Positions 60,143-64,000 of a stretch of 64,000 nucleotides of DNA are shown here, piece after piece. The DNA lies in NCBI GenBank assembly GCA_964017065.1, contig OZ024787.1:1630658-1694657 (forward strand), given 5' to 3'. The position numbers were made by a program, and so were the translations under genes. Each line of letters opens with the position of its first letter. Position 1 is the stretch's first letter. This stretch comes from Haliclona indistincta (Eukaryota > Porifera > Demospongiae > Haplosclerida > Chalinidae). The notes beneath the pieces are model-generated. The model was not told the DNA's origin. It searched no databases and was given only the letters and a program-made list of their open reading frames with translations.

Positions 60143-60799
60143 TTACTAGTGACTGTTTCTACCTAGACCAGCCAAGGGCTTCAATAACCTATTCATCTAC
60201 TAATAGTTTCTCTAGTGTGGCTTGCTAGTGACTGTTTCTACCTAGACCAGCCAAGGGCTTCAGTAACCTATTCATCTACTAATAGTTTCTCTAGTGTGGC
60301 TTACTAGTGGCTGTTTCTACCTAGACTAGCCAAGGGCTTCAGTAACCTATTCATCTACTAATAGTTTCTCTAGTGTGGCTTGCTAGTGACTGTTTCTACC
60401 TAGACTAGCCAAGGGCTTCAATAACCTATTCATCTACTAATAGTTTCTCTAGTGTGGCTTACTAGTGGCTGTTTCTACCTAGACTAGCCAAGGGCTTCAA
60501 TAACCTATTCATCTACTAATAGTTTCTCTAGTGTGGCTTACTAGTGGCTGTTTCTACCTAGACCAGCCAAGGGCTTCAATAACCTATACTATTCATCTAC
60601 TAATAATTTCTCTAGTGTGGCTTACTAGTGGCTGTTTCTACCTAGACCAGCCAAGGGCTTCAATAACCTATTCATCTACTAATAGTTTCTCTAGTGTGGC
60701 TTACTAGTGGCTGTTTCTACCTAGACTAGCCAAGGGCTTCAGTAACCTATTCATCTACTAATTGTTTCTCTAGTGTGGCTTACTAGTGACTGTTTCTAT
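60143..60799. repeat. 78-bp minisatellite, about 8.4 units
   Basis: The unit includes TAGTGACTGTTTCTACCTAG, CAGCCAAGGGCTTCAATAAC and TCATCTACTAATAGTTTCTC. Units differ by a few alternating substitutions (GACTG/GGCTG, ACCAG/ACTAG, CAATA/CAGTA), and one unit has a 5-base insertion. Confidence 0.95.
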
Positions 60800-60908
60800 G
60801 GGATTAGTTGTGTAAACAATAATGCTGTGGTTATGGGCTGTGGTCAGGCTTGCACAGCTGTGGCACCTCCTATACTGCAAACTAGTTGGTGTGAACTGAT
60901 GTGCTAGA

Positions 60909-61294
60909 TAGGGATGAGGCTATTATGCTCAAAAATTTACCCGTTATTCTATGCCGCACTGCTCAAAATTTTCACCGATTATGCTCACAATTATGCTACT
61001 TATTTAAGCCTCACGTGATCATTGAAACAAACGATTGAACGATTGATAGGCAGTCTAAGGCAGCTCACAGCTGCTAGCTTACTGTCGACAAGATGACAAC
61101 GCATTTTCGAATGCAATATGTGCTTGCTTGTTCTTGTGTTGCTGTTGAACTCGAACGCGCATTCAAATATGGTGGGTGTAACGACCACACCTACCAATTA
61201 TATTACATTTTTTACCAATTATGCTTCGAATAATGCTCGGAAAAAAATTACCTATTATGCCGGAAGCAGTGCCCGCATATTAGCCGCATCCCTA
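60909..61294. mobile_element. hAT-type MITE with perfect 8-bp target-site duplication
   Basis: Ends TAGGGATGAGGCTATTATGC and the inverse of TAGGGATGCGGCTAATATGC, flanked by GTGCTAGA at 60901-60908 and 61295-61302. 386 bp with sub-terminal ATTATGCT repeats. Confidence 0.9.
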
Positions 61295-61398
61295 GTGCTA
61301 GAGCAACACAGCTACTGCCTCTTGCATAATGGTCTATAGACAACAAAGTCTTATATTTACTGTAAAAGTATCACTGTTCTTCTTGTTATTTTATTTTT

Positions 61399-61401
<3 letters not shown>

Positions 61402-61467
<66 letters not shown>

Positions 61468-61528
61468 TCCCCTCCCTCCCTCCCTCCCTCCCTCTCCCTC
61501 TCCCTCTCCCTCTCCCTCTCCCTCTCCT
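61402..61528. repeat. (CT)n/(CCCT)n low-complexity tract
   Basis: A pyrimidine-only array; the reading frames across it on both strands are artefacts. Confidence 0.95.
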
Positions 61529-62397
61529 GAGTCATGTCATGTGCTCTGTGCATGCATGTGCTGGCTATATTCAGAATCCACACCATACATGTAGTCTGTA
61601 ATGTCAGGATATATATGGGTATCCATTACTATTGTTGATACAGCACCTGTGTAATCCTCCAGGGGCAGAGATCACAGATTGTTTCATTTTCTTGTTGCTA
61701 TAAAATTTAAAGTGCATAGTTTCTCAGTGTCTGTGGAAAGCAATTGTTGTTGCATTCCACAAACAGTAGAAATCTTGGTAGCGCAATTGTCTTCTCACAC
61801 ACCCTCATATTCATTATTATAGCTAATCAGTGCAGCAATGAGATCCTGTCACTTGAGGCATAGTCTGCTGTGGGACTGTGTCCCACTGTTAATTGTCAAC
61901 ACTTACGATCTTAATTAATCGTTGAAAGTACATTACTTGTGGCACCAGCGAAATTAGAGCTCATTGTCCATTGCACATGCAGCAAGTATTACGGGATATT
62001 ATAATGCTATTATATTAGCTGTCGAGGAGGATTCCTGGTGTTGAATTTGCCAGCGTTCTGTTTTCATGAGTCAGGAATAGCAATCATTCATGTCCTCTTG
62101 TTGTTCAGTTGCTCTTCCAGCTGCATTGCCTTAATATGGATATTTTTAATTGATGGGGAAGAGCATCATGGTCAATATGGAAGGTAAGTTGTCGAGATCA
62201 AGCTGATGAAATGATGTGAGCCATTAAGGTGTGATTCTGCTTCAGTTCCTGCCCTGAGATTGCCATGACTTTTTGTTTTTATTGCCAACACAGCTGCTTT
62301 ATAATACCTTTTCTGTGTGTTTACAATTGAATTCGAGCCCGTTCTCATCACCTTAGCCTTCACTACAGATCACGATTGCTGTTGCATGACCCTACTC

Positions 62398-62553
62398 ATC
62401 TCTCACTCTCTCTCTCCCCACTCTCTCTCTCTCACTCTCTCCTCCCTCTCTCTCTCTCCCTCCCTCTCTCTCTCTCTCCCTCTCTCTCTCCCTCCTTCTC
62501 CCTCTCTCTCCCCCTCTCTCTCCCTCGCCCTCTCCCCCTCTCTCTCTCTCTAG
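62398..62553. repeat. Pyrimidine tract forming the acceptor of the kinase exon
   Basis: About 155 bases of C and T with few interruptions, running into CTCTCTAG, the acceptor of the exon at 62554. Confidence 0.95.
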
Positions 62554-62692
62554 GTTGGTACTAGTCGTTACAGGGCTCCAGAGGTACTCGAGGCGTCAGT
62601 TAACTTCAGTGATGAATCTATCATTCGAATAGACATATATGCGTTTGGTCTTATCATGTGGGGGATGATGAATAGATGCAAGTTCTCAAACT
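62554..62692 (+). CDS. TGF-beta type II receptor serine/threonine kinase, one exon
   Basis: The exon lies between acceptor CTCTAG and donor GTGAGT. It reads VGTSRYRAPEVLEASVNFSD, then ESIIRIDIYAFGLIMWGMMN and RCKFSN. This covers kinase subdomains VIII-IX: the APE motif, then the D-x-Y-x-x-G-L motif. VGT-RY-APEVLE with INF and R-IDIYA-GL is closest to the activin/BMP type II receptors (ACVR2/BMPR2). No other exon of the kinase is recognised within the window, upstream or downstream, so it is either part of a gene with long introns that runs past the window or an orphan exon. The frame is open. Confidence 0.75.
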
Positions 62693-62706
62693 GTGAGTTA
62701 ATACTG

Positions 62707-62890
62707 ATGGTAGCAGCACAGCCTGGTCGTGTGTGCTTGATCCCAGTAGCTTATGGTAGCAGCACAGCCTGGTCGTGTGTGCTTGATCCCAGTAGCTTAT
62801 GGTAGCAGCACAGCCTGGTCGTGTGTGCTTGATCCCAGTAGCTTATGGTAGCAGCACAGCCTGGTTGTGTGTGCTTGATCCCAGTAGCCT
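62707..62890. repeat. 46-bp minisatellite, four units, just after the kinase exon donor
   Basis: The unit is ATGGTAGCAGCACAGCCTGG followed by TCGTGTGTGCTTGATCCCAG and TAGCTT; 4 x 46 = 184 bp, with one T/C difference in the last unit. Begins 15 bp after the splice donor. Confidence 0.95.
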
Positions 62891-64000
62891 ATGGTCCTGT
62901 TCCCTCCCACTCATAGCTCAAACTGCTGTGAGGCAGCCGTTAGATGCAAATGCACACTCCTCTCTCACCACAGACTCTTCTAGTCATTACCTCCTACTCA
63001 TTCCCTCTTAGCTCAAGCTAGTTAGCACTGCTTGGTCACTTGAAGCTATCCAACCATATCAAATCCTCTCAAGATGGTTTACACAGTGGTCCTCCTGCTT
63101 GGTTGTGGGAGTCATACCAGCTCCACTTTCAAACTGGCTCTCTAGGCTTCATTGCTATGGCAACGTTGATTCCTTTCCTTGTTGTATTCAGTTGGTATCT
63201 ATTTGTCTAAACTCTTCATCTTTGAGCTTTGATAATCCTTGTGTTCACGAGTTGGATCTATTTCTCTTGTCACCCAGTGAATATGGGTTCAGCTCCTCTA
63301 GAGTCCATTGGTAAAGGAGTAGTTGTTTTTACCGAGGGAATGTAGAGCCGTCAGACCTGACTCTAACAGGCTAGCCGCTAGTTGGCACCTCACAGCACTA
63401 ACTCATCAGTTGCTAATTCTGTAGTATTATTCCTTCCTGCTGAGTTTCTAAAATAATTTCAATTATGAATCATAGAATCTAATATCTTTGTGGTAATCCG
63501 TAAAGTCTCTGGATGGGGATGGCGTTGTCATTAGCAACTATCAATGCACTCTCCATAATGTGGGACAGAAATATAAAAGCCACTTTCTTTAGGTTTCCAA
63601 ACAAATTGTAGTGTTGGCCTAGGACATTGTGTTGTTAGAACTGATCCATACCTTGAATTCCATAATAATAACTGGTTTGTTTTGTGGGTATTGTGTGTTG
63701 AGATCCAAGAATCCCTACTTGATATAGCTATGATAGGGACAATAACATAATTATGGATAACACCTCTTATCTCTGCTTAGAATAACTACTTACCTGTATA
63801 CAGTAACTGCAGGGAACTGCATTTGTCAATAGAGTGTCACCTTCGTGCACTAATGTGTTCAGTCACTGTTGTCTTTATTCACGTGATGGAGGATGATCAG
63901 AGACTGAACACATTAGTGCATACACTCTACACTTCTCACTACAGCATTGCAAAGATCATTGATCTAAGTGTGTTTGTTGAACAATAAAAGAGATTAACTA
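62891..64000. other. Intronic or intergenic sequence to the window end
   Basis: No exon recognised. A hairpin with about 20-bp arms lies at 63846-63922 (GTGCACTAATGTGTTCAGTC and a near-inverse). Confidence 0.45.

Overview
The window looks like animal nuclear DNA from a compact, repeat-rich genome. Genes have many short GT-AG introns (about 50-300 bp) and carry animal-specific families: an axonemal dynein heavy chain, a SPARC/testican-type matricellular protein, a death-domain protein, a TGF-beta receptor kinase exon and THAP-type transposase debris. Gene density, short introns and the mix of families suggest an early-branching marine invertebrate, most likely a demosponge such as Amphimedon. 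That assignment is inference; no species marker was read. There is one 200-base assembly gap (53882-54081).

Layout. 1-3301 (+): the last eight exons of an outer-arm-type axonemal dynein heavy chain. 3302-8795: gene-free, full of inverted-repeat transposons, with a scrap of a COQ7 exon at 4436-4490. 8796-31355: an array of POT-like (SLC15/MFS) transporter copies in all states of repair: intact (8796-10391), frameshifted (18691-20261), broken (17241-17900, 22208-22995) and fragments (29974-30448, 31271-31355). A 4-kb MULE-type transposon (11666-15664) sits in the array. 23787-29550 (-): a 13-exon gene, with all phases agreeing, encoding about 1022 aa: ankyrin repeats, coiled coil, a Cys-containing 14-residue repeat, an unassigned block and a C-terminal death domain. 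31355-31575: dynein debris directly upstream of an intact COQ7 (31761-32666, +). 33226-38134 (-): a coiled-coil exon, a retroelement fragment, a frameshifted RING gene and a complete seven-exon SPARC/testican-like gene. 38858-43532: copies of a composite foldback repeat family around a partial secreted-protein gene (41588-42252, -). 43950-51479: a second copy of the SPARC-like first exon region followed by an alanyl-tRNA synthetase pseudogene (+). 51480-62553: mostly non-coding, with minisatellites, MITEs with clear target-site duplications, and a decayed THAP-DDE transposase (54985-56848) containing a nested hAT remnant. 62554-62692 (+): one exon of a TGF-beta type II receptor kinase, followed by a minisatellite.

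There is no operon-like unit. The window is best read as a record of segmental duplication. DNAH and COQ7 appear to have been neighbours: each now has an intact copy with a ruined copy of the other beside it, and the POT array and the ankyrin-death gene lie between. A second duplication copied the SPARC first exon plus the AARS 5' exon; only one of the two copies took a transposon insertion. The most interesting candidates are this reciprocal loss, the ankyrin-coiled coil-death protein with its in-frame repeat and unassigned domain, and the foldback repeat family with YY1-like ends.
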